Assembly (NCBI RefSeq): GCF_008710705.1
Contig: NZ_VYRZ01000002.1
Span: 496,001 to 560,000 of the forward strand
Source: Microbacterium radiodurans
Lineage (GTDB): Bacteria > Actinomycetota > Actinomycetes > Actinomycetales > Microbacteriaceae
Direction: 5' to 3'
DNA length: 64,000 nucleotides
Position 1 is the stretch's first letter. Each line of letters begins with the position of its first letter. The translations under genes and the position numbers were made by a program. Positions 1 to 11,174 of the stretch are shown here, one piece after another. The notes under the pieces are model-generated. The model made no database searches. It was not told the origin of the DNA and was given only the letters and a program-made list of their open reading frames with translations.

Positions 1-1495
1 CGCGACCGCTCGCGTCGGGACGCGCGACCTGCAGGCCGGCGATGTTGATGCCGGCTTCGCCGAGCTTCTGCCCGTAGATCGCGACGATGCCGGGCCGGTC
101 GGCGTAGCGCATGACGACGTGGTGGCGTTCGATCGGCACCTCGACCTCGTAGCCGTTGATGCCGACGACCTTCGGCACCATCCGCGTGCCGGCGAGGGTG
201 CCCTCGACCGTCAGCACCGAGCCGTCCGCGAGCGTGCCGCGGAGGATCGTGATGTTCCGGTAGAGCGGGCTCTCGGACTCGACGATGAGTCGCGTCTCGA
301 TACCGCGCTGCTCCGCGAACAGCGGCGCGTTCACGTAAGAGACCTTCTCGCTCACGATGTTCGTGAAGATTCCCTTGAGCGCCGCGAGGCGGTAGACGCT
401 GACGTCGAACTCGGCCAGCTCGCCGCGCACCTCGATGTCGAGGCTCGTGAGGGCGCTGGGGGCGAGGCCGGTGAAGATCTGTCCGAGCTGCTCGACCAGC
501 GCGATGCCGGGGCGGACGAACGGGTCGATCACTCCCCCGGCGACGTTGACGGCGTCGGGCACGAGGTCGCCCTCGAGCGCCAGCTTGACCGACTTCGCGA
601 CGGACACGCCCGCTTTCTCCTGCGCCTCGTGGGTCGACGCCCCCAGGTGCGGGGTGACGACGACGTTCGGCAGCGACAGCAGCGGGAAGGCCGTGCCGTC
701 CTCCCGGGGCGGCTCGCTCGTGAAGACGTCGAGGCCCGCTCCCGCGATCTCGCCGGAGGTCAGCGCGGTGTGCAGCGCTTGCTCGTCGATGAGTCCGCCG
801 CGAGCGACGTTCACGACGTAGGCCGTCTTCTTCATCCGCGCGAACTGCTCGGTGCCGATCATGCCGGTCGTCTCGGGGGTCTTCGGCATGTGGATCGTGA
901 CGAAGTCGCTCTGCGCGAGCAGCTCGTCGAGGCTCAGAAGCGTCACGCCCAGCTGCTGCGCACGCGTCGGCGTGACGTAAGGGTCGTAGGCCACGACCGT
1001 GACGCCGAAGGCCTGCACGCGAGCGGCGATCAGCGCGCCGATCCGGCCGAGACCGATGATGCCGACGGTCTTCTCGAACAGCTCGGTGCCGGTGAACGAC
1101 GAGCGCTTCCACGCCCCCTCCGCCAGGGAGGCGTGCGCGGCCGGGATGTGGCGGGCGAGGCTCAGGATGTGTCCGACCGTGAGCTCGGCCGCCGAGATGA
1201 TGTTCGAGGTCGGCGCGTTGACCACCATGACGCCGGCCGATGTGGCCGCCTTGATGTCGACGTTGTCGAGTCCGACCCCGGCGCGCGCGATGACCTTCAG
1301 GTTCGGTGCGGCGGCGATCGCCTCGGCGTCCATCCGGGTCGCGGAGCGGATGAGGACGGCATCCGCGTCGGCCAGCGCGGGGAGCAGCGCGGCGCGGTCG
1401 GCACCGTCGACCGAACGGACGTCGAAATCGGGACCGAGCGCATCGATCGTGGCGGGAGAGAGTTCTTCGGCGATGAGCACGACGGGCTGGGGCAC
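1..1495 (-). CDS. serA: D-3-phosphoglycerate dehydrogenase (3' end outside window)
   Basis: Oxidises 3-phosphoglycerate to 3-phosphohydroxypyruvate with NAD, the first step of serine synthesis in the cytosol. The reading frame begins at GTG 1495 (VPQPVVLIAEEL) after a purine-rich AGAGGA and runs off the left edge with about 498 codons visible. The family's long form is about 530 residues, so only the last 30 or so are missing. Visible parts are the Rossmann motif GLGRIG near residue 145, ARGGLID near 235, the catalytic-histidine motif PHLGAS near 283, an intervening ASB-type domain, and the start of an ACT domain (RYADRPGIVAIYG). The long form with ACT is usually serine-inhibited in actinobacteria. 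Confidence 0.95.
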   Translation of the reverse strand, partial: MPQPVVLIAEELSPATIDALGPDFDVRSVDGADRAALLPALADADAVLIRSATRMDAEAIAAAPNLKVIARAGVGLDNVDIKAATSAGVMVVNAPTSNIISAAELTVGHILSLARHIPAAHASLAEGAWKRSSFTGTELFEKTVGIIGLGRIGALIAARVQAFGVTVVAYDPYVTPTRAQQLGVTLLSLDELLAQSDFVTIHMPKTPETTGMIGTEQFARMKKTAYVVNVARGGLIDEQALHTALTSGEIAGAGLDVFTSEPPREDGTAFPLLSLPNVVVTPHLGASTHEAQEKAGVSVAKSVKLALEGDLVPDAVNVAGGVIDPFVRPGIALVEQLGQIFTGLAPSALTSLDIEVRGELAEFDVSVYRLAALKGIFTNIVSEKVSYVNAPLFAEQRGIETRLIVESESPLYRNITILRGTLADGSVLTVEGTLAGTRMVPKVVGINGYEVEVPIERHHVVMRYADRPGIVAIYGQKLGEAGINIAGLQVARPDASGR

Positions 1496-1627
1496 GGGCG
1501 ATCCTCTGGAGCATGCGCGAGAGCGCGGGAGCGGAGTGTGCGCCACGACAGCCGACGGCGGCGCGGCGGGTCGTCTCAGCCTAGCGCCGTCCGTCGCGCT
1601 CGCCCGACCGTGTGACGTTCCGAGGCG

Positions 1628-1954
1628 TCAGACCGAGCCGGAGGTCAGCGCGAACGCCAGCACGTTGAAGAACAGAACCGACACGAGACCGAGTCCGGCG
1701 AGGAGGATGAGGGCGAACGCGCCGGACCGCCGGCGCCACCCCAGGGAGAACGCGGCGGCGAAGATGACGATCGGCAGCAGCACCGCGATGATCACGGCGG
1801 CCCAGCCGACGGCCGTGCGTGCCGGCGACGGCGCGACGAGGAGCCCGACCGCCGCCCACACCGCGTAGGCGTAGAAGAGGCCGAAGGCACCCGCGACCGT
1901 CGCCACGCGCCACACGGGCGGCGTGGATCGGCCGATGTCTGCGGTTGCGGTCAC
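1628..1954 (-). CDS. small membrane protein, unknown function
   Basis: A 108-residue protein starting at GTG 1954, one base after the stop of the upstream gene, so the two probably share a transcript. Three hydrophobic segments are visible: about residues 18-40, 47-70 and 80-102. A short basic loop (GWRRRSG) lies between the second and third, which fits a small integral membrane protein. I recognise no catalytic motif or named family. Confidence 0.75.
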   Translation of the reverse strand: MTATADIGRSTPPVWRVATVAGAFGLFYAYAVWAAVGLLVAPSPARTAVGWAAVIIAVLLPIVIFAAAFSLGWRRRSGAFALILLAGLGLVSVLFFNVLAFALTSGSV

Positions 1955-1955
1955 G

Positions 1956-2474
1956 TCAGAGCCCCGTTCCGAGAGTCGCGAAAGGCCACGGCACGAGCAG
2001 CACCGCGCCGGCGATGAGCCAGGCGAATCGCACCCAGGCGCGCGACGAGCGCGTCAGCACGAACGCCGCCGTGAACCAGAGCGCCGGTGCCGCGACGGCG
2101 AGCACGAGCACGGGAACCGAGACGCTGGATGCCACCCCCAGCAATCCGCTGAGACCGTGCACCCGCAGGCCGCCGATCAGCCACCCGATCGTGTAGAGCA
2201 GGTAGATCCCGCCGAGCACGCCCAGCGAGATGAGCGCCGCACTGCTGAGGCCGGTCGACGCCGCGGCCTCCCCCGCTTCGCGCGGCGGCGCGCCGCTCTC
2301 GATGTGATCGCGGTTCGAGCCGGCGGCGCCCCGACCGGCCTCGAGGTCGGCGCGACCGGTGACCGCGGAGTCCACGCGCGCACCGGCCGGAGCAGCGTCG
2401 TCGGATCCCGCGACCAGTGTGGGATCGTCGTCTCCGGCCCAGCTGAGGGCGTCGTCGTCGCGTGGCGTGCTCAC
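1956..2474 (-). CDS. membrane protein with disordered acidic N-terminus, unknown function
   Basis: The preferred start is GTG 2474 (VSTPRDDDAL), giving 172 residues; a GTG or ATG further upstream would add non-conserved sequence. A -10-like TACGCT lies 6 bases upstream with no Shine-Dalgarno, suggesting a leaderless transcript. The first 85 residues are rich in Asp, Ala and Gly and look unstructured. They are followed by three or four hydrophobic segments (about 90-110, 118-140 and 150-170). It ends one base before the next small membrane-protein gene, implying a two-gene unit. No motif points to a function. Confidence 0.75.
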   Translation of the reverse strand: MSTPRDDDALSWAGDDDPTLVAGSDDAAPAGARVDSAVTGRADLEAGRGAAGSNRDHIESGAPPREAGEAAASTGLSSAALISLGVLGGIYLLYTIGWLIGGLRVHGLSGLLGVASSVSVPVLVLAVAAPALWFTAAFVLTRSSRAWVRFAWLIAGAVLLVPWPFATLGTGL

Positions 2475-2486
2475 CGCGTCAGCGTA
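2475..2486 (-). promoter_or_regulatory. leaderless-type -10 element for the 1956-2474 gene
   Basis: TACGCT (2481-2486) is followed by 6 bases and then the GTG at 2474. Transcription would begin at or next to the start codon. No -35 box is obvious. Confidence 0.5.
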
Positions 2487-2517
2487 TCGCTCCGCACGCA
2501 CCGCGGCCGCGGCGGGG

Positions 2518-3231
2518 TCACCGGCCGATCTGGCGCCCGCCCCGCAGAATGAAGAGGGCCGCGGCGCCGGCCGCGACGCCGAGCGCGCCGGCCCACGGCG
2601 CCCAGACGACCGGCTCGTTCAGAGTCGTCGGCCGCTCCGCCGTCAGCGCTCGTACCTGAACGGCGTCGACGCTGCCGGTCGGCGCATCGGGTTCGACCGT
2701 CGCGTTGAGCTCGACCGTTCCGCCGACGTCAGGGCCGCCGTCGACGTGCACGTCATCGGGCGCAGCGGGAACGGCGTCCTGGTCCTGCCGCTCGAAGCGG
2801 AGCAGGGAACTCAGCCGGACGGCGACGCCCGCGGGAAGACGGACGCCGGAGCCGTCGGAGCTCGACCCGCTCGGCGGGACCGCGGGCGCCGGAGCCGGGG
2901 CCGGGGAATCGACGGGCGGTGCGGGGGGTTCGACGACGGGCGGTGGAGCGACCGGGGGCGACGGGGCGGGCGTCGGGGTCGGTGCGGGGGTGCTCGGCGC
3001 GCTCGGCGACGGATCCGGGGTCGGGGTCCCGCCCGGTGCGGGGGTCGGATCATCCGTCTCGTCGGGCGCCGGAAGGTCGCCCACCGTGCTGGTCGCGCGC
3101 GGGTCGGGGACGACTCCGTCGTCATCCGCCCAGGCGATCCCGGGGACGAGGATCGGGCCCGTGATGAGAACGGACGCGGCCAGACAGAGGACTCCCCGAC
3201 GCGCGCGATCGTGCTTCGTCTGGGAGGACAT
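2518..3231 (-). CDS. secreted proline-rich protein with C-terminal membrane anchor
   Basis: About 237 residues from ATG 3231 (MSSQTKHDR), chosen because TACGAT lies 7 bases upstream; an ATG at 3240 is the alternative. Residues about 12-38 look like a signal peptide (basic RARRG, hydrophobic LCLAASVLITGPILV, then AWA). A long Pro/Thr/Ser stretch (about 50-115, many PTP and PAP repeats) resembles a cell-wall-spanning linker. A folded region follows, with one hydrophobic segment near the C-terminus (PWAGALGVAAGAAALFIL) and a basic tail. That layout fits a protein exported across the membrane and held there. Function unknown. Confidence 0.75.
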   Translation of the reverse strand: MSSQTKHDRARRGVLCLAASVLITGPILVPGIAWADDDGVVPDPRATSTVGDLPAPDETDDPTPAPGGTPTPDPSPSAPSTPAPTPTPAPSPPVAPPPVVEPPAPPVDSPAPAPAPAVPPSGSSSDGSGVRLPAGVAVRLSSLLRFERQDQDAVPAAPDDVHVDGGPDVGGTVELNATVEPDAPTGSVDAVQVRALTAERPTTLNEPVVWAPWAGALGVAAGAAALFILRGGRQIGR

Positions 3232-3244
3232 GCATTCCATCGTA
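3232..3244 (-). promoter_or_regulatory. leaderless-type -10 element for the proline-rich surface protein
   Basis: TACGAT (3239-3244) sits 7 bases before ATG 3231, with no ribosome binding site between. Confidence 0.5.
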
Positions 3245-3279
3245 TGCGGACTCTCCGTCGCCGGTGCCGCGGACGCCGA

Positions 3280-3308
3280 AGGCCCGATCCGGGATGGGGA
3301 TCGGGCCT
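3280..3308 (-). terminator. hairpin terminator downstream of ilvC
   Basis: An 11-bp perfect stem (3280-3290 with 3298-3308) and a 7-base loop lie about 80 bases past the ilvC stop. The stem is GC-rich and no long T tract follows, as is common in high-GC actinobacteria. Confidence 0.7.
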
Positions 3309-3386
3309 CCGTGGCATGACGCCGAGCCGGCGGGATGTCGCCGGCGGTCAGAACGCGCGATACTCGCGCGCAGGACGATCAGAAGA

Positions 3387-4997
<1,611 letters not shown>

Positions 4998-6800
4998 TCA
5001 GGCCTCCTCGTCGAATGCGGGTGCGTGCTCGCGGGCGTACTGGATATAGCTGTTGCTGACACCCTGCGGGACCATCGGCCAGACCATCGCGTCCGCGCTC
5101 ACCACGAAGTCGATGACGACCGGACGGTCGTTCGTCTCGAGGGCGAGCGTGATCGCGTCGTCGATCTGATCCTCCGACTCGACGCGGATCGCCAGGCAGC
5201 CGTAAGCCTCGCCGAGCTTGACGAAGTCGGGGATGCGGGCGGTGCCGTGTCCGGTGTTCAGGTCGGTGTTCGAGTGGCGGCCGTCGAAGAACAGTGTCTG
5301 CCACTGGCGCACCATGCCGAGGCTGGAGTTGTTGATGATCGCGACCTTGATCGGGATCTGGTTGATGACGCAGGTTGCGAGCTCCTGATTGGTCATCTGG
5401 AAGCAGCCGTCGCCGTCGATCGCCCAGACGACGCGCTCGGGCTCGGCGACCTTCGCCCCCATCGCGGCGGGAACGGCGTATCCCATCGTGCCGGCGCCGC
5501 CGGAGTTGAGCCAGGAGTTGGGGCGTTCGTACTTGATGAACTGCGCCGCCCACATCTGGTGCTGGCCGACGCCCGAGGCGTACACCGCCTCGGGGCCGCT
5601 GAGCTCGCCGATCCGCTGGATGACGTGCTGCGGCGAGAGAAGGCCGTCGGTCGTCGGCGCATACCCGAGCGGGAACTCGCTGCGGAGACCGTCGAGGTAG
5701 GCCCACCATTCGTCGGTGTCGGGCACGTCGTCGCCGATGGTGCCGCGGAATGCCGACGCGAGGTCGACGAGGACGTCGCGCACATCGCCCACGATGGGGA
5801 CGTCGGCGTACCGGATCTTCGAGATCTCCGCAGGGTCGATGTCGACGTGCACCACCTTGGCATGCGGCGCGAAGAGCGCCGCCTTGCCCGTCACGCGGTC
5901 GTCGAAGCGGGCACCGAGCGCGACGATGAGGTCGGACTCCTGGAGCGCGAGGACCGCCGGCACGGTGCCGTGCATGCCGGGCATGCCCAGGTGCTGCGCG
6001 TGCGAGTCGGGGAACGCACCCCGCGCCATGAGGGTCGTGACGACGGGCGCACCGGTGGCTTCGGCGAGGTCGAGCAGCTCCGCCGACGCCTGGCCGCGGA
6101 TGACTCCGCCGCCGACGTAGAGCACGGGCTTGCGGGCATCGGCGAGCAGCTGCGCCGCCGCCTGGATCTGCTTCCCGTGGGCCTTCGTCACCGGCCGGTA
6201 CCCGGGCAGATCGACCTTGGGAGGCCAGACGAAGGGGGCCGAATTCTGCTGCGCGTCCTTCGTGATGTCGACGAGCACCGGACCGGGACGCCCGGTGCCG
6301 GCGATCTCGAACGCAGCGGCGATCGCACCGGGGATCTCCTCGGCGGTCTTTACCAGGAAGGAGTGCTTGGTGATCGGCATCGTGATGCCCACGATGTCGG
6401 CCTCCTGGAACGCGTCGGTGCCCATCAGGGTGGAGAACACCTGTCCCGTGATGCACACGAGCGGGACGGAGTCCATGTAGGCGTCGGCGATCGCGGTGAC
6501 GAGATTCGTCGCGCCGGGTCCGGAGGTCGCGATCGCGACGCCGGTGCGCCCGGTCGCGGCGGCGTACCCTTCGGCCGCGTGTCCGGCGCCCTGCTCGTGG
6601 CGGACGAGGATGTGGCGGACCGCCTCGTCGTCCATGAGCGGGTCGTAGACGGGCATGATGGCGCCGCCGGGCAGACCGAAGACGTCGGTCACCCCGAGCA
6701 GGTCGAGCGAACGGACGACGGCTTCGGCGCCGGTGAGCACCGGAGCGGACTGCGCGCGGGCGGGCGGCCGGGGAACGGCCGCGGAGATGTCGGTGGACAT
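4998..6800 (-). CDS. ilvB: acetolactate synthase large (catalytic) subunit
   Basis: TPP-dependent enzyme condensing pyruvate with pyruvate or 2-ketobutyrate, the first common step of branched-chain amino acid synthesis. ATG 6800 ([14 protein letters not shown]) gives 600 residues. Landmarks are the catalytic Glu in [15 protein letters not shown], a central FAD-type domain, and the TPP/Mg site [14 protein letters not shown] near residue 450 with NNSSLGMV. It lies 46 bases downstream of ilvD and 1 base upstream of ilvN. That leaves no room for a leader-peptide attenuator. Confidence 0.98.
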   Translation of the reverse strand: MSTDISAAVPRPPARAQSAPVLTGAEAVVRSLDLLGVTDVFGLPGGAIMPVYDPLMDDEAVRHILVRHEQGAGHAAEGYAAATGRTGVAIATSGPGATNLVTAIADAYMDSVPLVCITGQVFSTLMGTDAFQEADIVGITMPITKHSFLVKTAEEIPGAIAAAFEIAGTGRPGPVLVDITKDAQQNSAPFVWPPKVDLPGYRPVTKAHGKQIQAAAQLLADARKPVLYVGGGVIRGQASAELLDLAEATGAPVVTTLMARGAFPDSHAQHLGMPGMHGTVPAVLALQESDLIVALGARFDDRVTGKAALFAPHAKVVHVDIDPAEISKIRYADVPIVGDVRDVLVDLASAFRGTIGDDVPDTDEWWAYLDGLRSEFPLGYAPTTDGLLSPQHVIQRIGELSGPEAVYASGVGQHQMWAAQFIKYERPNSWLNSGGAGTMGYAVPAAMGAKVAEPERVVWAIDGDGCFQMTNQELATCVINQIPIKVAIINNSSLGMVRQWQTLFFDGRHSNTDLNTGHGTARIPDFVKLGEAYGCLAIRVESEDQIDDAITLALETNDRPVVIDFVVSADAMVWPMVPQGVSNSYIQYAREHAPAFDEEA

Positions 6801-6846
6801 GGTGATGGACCTCGCTGAAGAAGAGGGTTCGATGTCGGAGCCGAAG

Positions 6847-8553
6847 TCAGCCGGTGGTCGCGCCCTCCGCGGCGGAGCGCACGAGCTTGGAGTACTTGGC
6901 CAGAACGCCACGGGTATAGCGCGGGGGAAGCGGAGCCCAGCCGTCACGGCGGGCATTCAGCTCAGCGTCGTCGACGAGTAGGTCGAGAGAGCGAGCCGCG
7001 ATATCGACCCGTATCAGATCACCATCGCGCACGAACGCGATGGGACCTGCGTCCACCGCTTCGGGTGCTATGTGGCCGATGCACAGGCCGGTTGTGCCGC
7101 CTGAGAATCGTCCGTCCGTCAAGAGTAGTACATCTTTTCCGAGTCCCGCGCCCTTGATGGCAGCCGTGATCGCCAGCATCTCGCGCATGCCGGGGCCGCC
7201 CTTCGGGCCCTCGTAGCGGATGACGATGACCGAGCCCGGCTCGATCTCGCCGTTCGCGACGGCGTCCATGGCGGCGCGCTCGCGCTCGAACACGCGCGCG
7301 GGGCCCTCGAACACCGTGGCATCGAAGCCGGCGGTCTTGACGACCGCACCCTCGGGGGCGAGGGAGCCGTGCAGGATCGTGATGCCGCCGCTGGCGTGGA
7401 TCGGGTTGTCGAAGGTATGGATCACCTTGCCGTCGAGAGGCTCGGGGTCGAGGTCGCGGAGGTTCTCGGCGAGGGTCTTGCCGGTGACCGTCAGCGCGTC
7501 GCCGTGCAGCAGCCCCTCGTCGAGCATCGCCTTCATCACGACCGGGATGCCGCCGTGCCGGTCGACGTCGTTCATCACGTACTGCCCGAAGGGCTTCATG
7601 TCCGCGACGTGCGGCGTCTTGTCGCCGATCCGGTTGAAGTCGTGGAGGCTGAGGTCGACCTCGGCCTCGCGGGCGATGGCCAGAAGGTGCAGCACCGCGT
7701 TGGTCGAGCCGCCCAGGGCCATCACGAGCGCGATCGCGTTCTCGAACGCCTCCTTGGTCAGAATGTCCTTCGTCGTGATCCCCTGGCGCAGAAGATTGAC
7801 GACAGCCTCGCCCGAGCGGTGCGCGTAGTAGTCGCGGCGGCGATCGGCCGACGGCGGGGCGGCCGATCCCGGCAGACTGAGGCCGAGGGCCTCGCCGACC
7901 GAGGCCATGGTGTTCGCGGTGTACATGCCGCCGCACGCACCCTCGCCCGGGACGATCGCGCACTCGATGCGCTTGAGGTCGGCTTCGCTCATCTTGCCGG
8001 CGCGGCAGGCGCCGACGCCCTCGAAGGAGTCGATGATGGTGACGTCCTTCTCGGTGCCGTCGCTGAGCTTGACCCAGCCGGGCATCGTCGATCCGGCGTA
8101 GAGGAAGACGCTCGAGAGGCCGAGACGGGCGCTCGCCATCATCATGCCGGGGATCGACTTGTCGCAGCCCGCGAGCAGAACGGTGCCGTCGAGGCGCTCG
8201 GCCATGATGACGGCCTCGACCGAGTCGGCGATGACCTCGCGCGAGACGAGCGAGAAGTGCATCCCCTCGTGTCCCATCGAGATGCCGTCCGACACCGAGA
8301 TCGTGCCGAACTGCAGCGGGTACCCGCCGCCGGAGTGGACGCCCTCCTTCGCGCCCTGCGCCAGGCGATCCAGGCTGAGATTGCAGGGGGTGATCTCGTT
8401 CCAGCTCGACGCGATGCCGATCTGGGGCTTGTCCCAGTCCTCGTCGCCCATGCCCACGGCACGCAGCATGCCTCGGGAGGTCGTGGCTTCGATGCCGTCG
8501 GTGACGGCACGACTGCGGGGCTTGATGTCGATGGTCTCGGAGCTGTCGGGCAT
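6847..8553 (-). CDS. ilvD: dihydroxy-acid dehydratase
   Basis: Fe-S enzyme that dehydrates the dihydroxy acid to the 2-keto acid precursor of valine or isoleucine. 568 residues, normal length. Cluster and active-site motifs include GCDKSIPG (near 130), [12 protein letters not shown] and [11 protein letters not shown] (near 180-210), and the C-terminal GRFSGG. It is the first ilv gene, 29 bases after otsB, but has its own -10 box 6 bases before ATG 8553 and no Shine-Dalgarno. About 6950-7145 (the C-terminal 65-130 codons) uses AT-ending rare codons (ATA, CTA, TCA, GTA, AAA) unlike the rest of the gene. Confidence 0.97.
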   Translation of the reverse strand: MPDSSETIDIKPRSRAVTDGIEATTSRGMLRAVGMGDEDWDKPQIGIASSWNEITPCNLSLDRLAQGAKEGVHSGGGYPLQFGTISVSDGISMGHEGMHFSLVSREVIADSVEAVIMAERLDGTVLLAGCDKSIPGMMMASARLGLSSVFLYAGSTMPGWVKLSDGTEKDVTIIDSFEGVGACRAGKMSEADLKRIECAIVPGEGACGGMYTANTMASVGEALGLSLPGSAAPPSADRRRDYYAHRSGEAVVNLLRQGITTKDILTKEAFENAIALVMALGGSTNAVLHLLAIAREAEVDLSLHDFNRIGDKTPHVADMKPFGQYVMNDVDRHGGIPVVMKAMLDEGLLHGDALTVTGKTLAENLRDLDPEPLDGKVIHTFDNPIHASGGITILHGSLAPEGAVVKTAGFDATVFEGPARVFERERAAMDAVANGEIEPGSVIVIRYEGPKGGPGMREMLAITAAIKGAGLGKDVLLLTDGRFSGGTTGLCIGHIAPEAVDAGPIAFVRDGDLIRVDIAARSLDLLVDDAELNARRDGWAPLPPRYTRGVLAKYSKLVRSAAEGATTG

Positions 8554-8565
8554 TCTCGAATTCTA
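8554..8565 (-). promoter_or_regulatory. leaderless-type promoter of ilvD
   Basis: TAGAAT (8560-8565), 6 bases, then ATG 8553; no ribosome binding site. It would let ilvDBNC be expressed independently of otsAB upstream. Confidence 0.6.
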
Positions 8566-8582
8566 TGCCCGCGGGGTCGGCG

Positions 8583-9365
8583 TCATTCGCCCGCGCGGGC
8601 CTCGGCGAGCCGCCCGAGCAGCACCGCGAGCTCGGCGGCATCCGCAACCCGATGATCCGCGACCGTCTCTCCCCCGCCGACCCGGATGCCGACGTCTCCC
8701 GGGCGGAGCGAGGCGAGGGCGTCCTCGTCGGTCACATCGTCGCCGGCGAAGAGCACGACGTCGCTGCCGAGACGTTCGCGCAGGCGCCGGACCGCGGAGT
8801 CCTTGCCCTCATGACGCGAGGCGAACTCGAGGATGTCCTGGCCGGTCCGGCGCCGCCAATGCGGCGCCTCGGTGCGGACCAGTTCGTCGACCGCCGCGGC
8901 GGCACGGGCCGCCGCATCCCGGTCGCTGAGGCGGGTGTGGAGACCGAATCCGAAGCGCTTCCGCTCGATCCACGCGCCGTCGACGTCGCCGACGATCTCC
9001 TCCGCCCGGTCGGCGAGCCGGTGCCGCAGCTCCGCCTCGTCGTCGGCGTCCTCCGGCGCGTTCTCCCCCGGATGCCAGAACTCGGCGCCGTGCGAGCCGG
9101 CGAGGTGGATCCGCGAATCGGCCGTGCGCTCGGAGATCTCCGCGAGGTGCTCGAGGGTGCGACCCGAGACGAGCGCGACCTCGGTGTCGGGTGCCGCCGA
9201 CAGTCGTGCCAGCGCGTCGCGGGCGGCCGGCAGCATCCGCGCCTCCATCGGCTCGTCGACGAGCGGCGCCAGGGTTCCGTCGAAGTCGAGGGCGACGAGC
9301 AGCCGACGCGCGGACGATGCGCGCGTGATCGCTTCGTCGATCGCACGGGGCGAGCCGGCGCTCAT
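8583..9365 (-). CDS. otsB: trehalose-6-phosphate phosphatase
   Basis: HAD-superfamily phosphatase releasing trehalose from trehalose-6-phosphate, the second step of the OtsAB route. ATG 9365 (MSAGSPRAIDEAI) overlaps the otsA stop as ATGA, giving 260 residues. HAD motif I is DFDGTLAPL (near 30), SGR marks the motif II region, and motif IV is GDDVTDEDAL near 215. Length and motifs fit the actinobacterial single-domain OtsB. The 4-base overlap implies coupled translation with otsA. Confidence 0.95.
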   Translation of the reverse strand: MSAGSPRAIDEAITRASSARRLLVALDFDGTLAPLVDEPMEARMLPAARDALARLSAAPDTEVALVSGRTLEHLAEISERTADSRIHLAGSHGAEFWHPGENAPEDADDEAELRHRLADRAEEIVGDVDGAWIERKRFGFGLHTRLSDRDAAARAAAAVDELVRTEAPHWRRRTGQDILEFASRHEGKDSAVRRLRERLGSDVVLFAGDDVTDEDALASLRPGDVGIRVGGGETVADHRVADAAELAVLLGRLAEARAGE

Positions 9366-10822
9366 GAGCGATCCCCGTCGGCCGCGGCGTCGGCGACCTC
9401 GCCTGACGTTCCGCCGCGACGGCCCGCCGCGGCGAGGGCGTCGAGGAACGATCGCGACCAGTCGTCGACGTCGTGCTCGCGGACGCGCTTGCGGAGTGCC
9501 CGCATCCGCCTCCCCTGCTCGGCCGCGGGCATCTCGACCGCTCGGACGATCGCGTCCTTGAGCCCGTCGATGTCGTGCGGGTTGATGCGGATGGCGCTCG
9601 CGAGCTCGTCGGCCGCGCCGGCGAACTCGCTCAGCACGAGAACACCCCGGTTGTCGATACGCGACGCGACGTACTCCTTGGCCACGAGGTTCATGCCGTC
9701 CCGCAGCGCGGTGACGAGCATGACGTCGGCTGCCAGGAAGAGCGCCACCATCTCTTCGCGCGGGAAAGCCTGATGGAGGTAGCGGATCGCGCTGTGCCCC
9801 CACGTGTCGTAGTCGCCGTTGATGCGCGCGACCGTCAGTTCGATCTCGTCGCGCAGCTGGACGTAAGACTCGACTCGCTCGCGGCTCGGACTCGCGACCT
9901 GCACGAGCGTCGCGTCCTCGACGGCGATCCGCCCGTCCTGGATGAGTTCGCCGAAGGCCTTCAGGCGGTGACGGATGCCCTTCGTGTAGTCCAGGCGGTC
10001 GACGCCGAGGAGGACGGTCTGGGGGTTTCCCAGGTCCTCTCGGATCTCGGCTGCGCGCGCCTGGATGTCGGGGCGCTGCGCGAGCTCGATGTAGTCGTCG
10101 GTCGAGATCGAGATGGGGAACGCTTTCGCGAGGGCGTTCCGGTGCCCGCCGTCCCCCGTGGGAACGCGGATGCCGCTGGCCTTGGTCTCGTAGCGCAGTT
10201 GACGCCGCACAGCGCGCGCGAAGTTGCCGGCATCCGCGACGCGCTGGAAGCCGATGACGTCCGCGCCGAGGAGTCCCTCGAGCACCTGCTTGCGCCACGG
10301 CAGCTGCGAGTAGAGGCCGTAGGCGGGGAACGGGATGTGATGGAAGTAGCCGATCGTGAGGTCGGGCCGGAGGTCCCGCAGCAGCTTCGGGACGAGCTGC
10401 AGCTGATAGTCCTGCACCCACACCGTGCCGCCCTCGGCGGCGACGGCCGCGGCGGCCTCGGCGAAGCGCCTGTTGACGCGCTGATAGGCCTCCCACCAGT
10501 TGCGTCGGTACCGCGGGGCGGCGATGACGTCGTGGTAGAGCGGCCAGATCGTGTCGTTCGAGAAGCCCTCGTAGTAGTCCTCGACATCGGCGGCGCTCAG
10601 CGCGACGGGGACGAGGTGCATGCCGTCGAAGTCGAACGGGTCGACCTCGAGATCGGGGCGGCCGGGCCAGCCGACCCAGGCGCCCTCGGTCCGTCGCATG
10701 ACGGGCTCGAGCGCCGTGACGAGACCCCCCGGAGATCGTCGCCAGTCCTCCGCCGCCGTCTCATCGGTGTTCCGGTCGACGGGAAGCCGATTGGCGACGA
10801 CGACGAAATCAGCGGTGCTCAT
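9362..10822 (-). CDS. otsA: trehalose-6-phosphate synthase (GT20)
   Basis: Transfers glucose from a nucleotide sugar to glucose-6-phosphate. 486 residues, typical for bacterial OtsA. Conserved GT20 elements include NRLPVDR at the N-terminus, FHHIPFPAYGLYSQLPWR, LLGADVIGFQ, the loop RLDYTKGI near 255, and ALRDGMNLVAKEYVA near 350. It is the first gene of the minus-strand otsA-otsB unit. Product trehalose is an osmolyte and, in some actinobacteria, an envelope precursor. Confidence 0.96.
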   Translation of the reverse strand: MSTADFVVVANRLPVDRNTDETAAEDWRRSPGGLVTALEPVMRRTEGAWVGWPGRPDLEVDPFDFDGMHLVPVALSAADVEDYYEGFSNDTIWPLYHDVIAAPRYRRNWWEAYQRVNRRFAEAAAAVAAEGGTVWVQDYQLQLVPKLLRDLRPDLTIGYFHHIPFPAYGLYSQLPWRKQVLEGLLGADVIGFQRVADAGNFARAVRRQLRYETKASGIRVPTGDGGHRNALAKAFPISISTDDYIELAQRPDIQARAAEIREDLGNPQTVLLGVDRLDYTKGIRHRLKAFGELIQDGRIAVEDATLVQVASPSRERVESYVQLRDEIELTVARINGDYDTWGHSAIRYLHQAFPREEMVALFLAADVMLVTALRDGMNLVAKEYVASRIDNRGVLVLSEFAGAADELASAIRINPHDIDGLKDAIVRAVEMPAAEQGRRMRALRKRVREHDVDDWSRSFLDALAAAGRRGGTSGEVADAAADGDRS

Positions 10823-10892
10823 GCATGCCTCCAGGCTGCGATCGGCGGTCGTCCCACACTACCCGGCGCCCCCGGCACCCTCGGGGGCCAGC

Positions 10893-10904
10893 TACGTTTG
10901 TGAT
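10893..10904 (+). promoter_or_regulatory. leaderless-type -10 element
   Basis: TACGTT (10893-10898), 6 bases, then ATG 10905; no Shine-Dalgarno. Confidence 0.5.
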
Positions 10905-11159
10905 ATGCGCAAGTACCTCTTCGGCACGGGCCTCCTCTCGGCCATCACCGGCGGCATCACGCTGCTCCGCTCGATGAAGAACGATGAGCCGTTCACGTGG
11001 CGCACCGCCCTCGCCTGGCTCAGCTGGGGCATCACACTGGCCCTCGCCATCGGCTCCGTCGTCGACAGCTACCGCGGTGCCCGCGGAAAGCTCATCGCGG
11101 GCGACTCGCCCGTGGACCGCGACGAGGTCTTCGCCGAGCGCATCAAGCGCAAGCGCTGA
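10905..11159 (+). CDS. small membrane protein, unknown function
   Basis: 84 residues from ATG 10905 (MRKYLFGTGLLSAITGG). One or two hydrophobic segments are visible (about 5-22 and 34-52: TALAWLSWGITLALAIGS), and the C-terminal tail is charged (DRDEVFAERIKRKR) and probably cytoplasmic. It is divergent from otsA and tail-to-tail with the thiolase gene, with 15 bases between the stops. I recognise no family; lysine/arginine-rich ends and codon use support a real gene. Confidence 0.75.
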   Translation: MRKYLFGTGLLSAITGGITLLRSMKNDEPFTWRTALAWLSWGITLALAIGSVVDSYRGARGKLIAGDSPVDRDEVFAERIKRKR

Positions 11160-11174
11160 CCCGCATCGCCGTCG

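Noticed and set aside
119..1615. A 498-codon open frame on the plus strand opposite serA, and similar long antisense frames (5025-6818, 55514-58537 and others)
   Set aside because: High GC makes stops rare in all frames. These have Arg/Ala/Asp-rich compositions with no family signal and lie exactly opposite conserved genes.
6801..8553. Leader-peptide attenuator or T-box upstream of the ilv genes
   Set aside because: Only 46 bases separate ilvD and ilvB and ilvD has a promoter 6 bases from its start, so there is no leader RNA.
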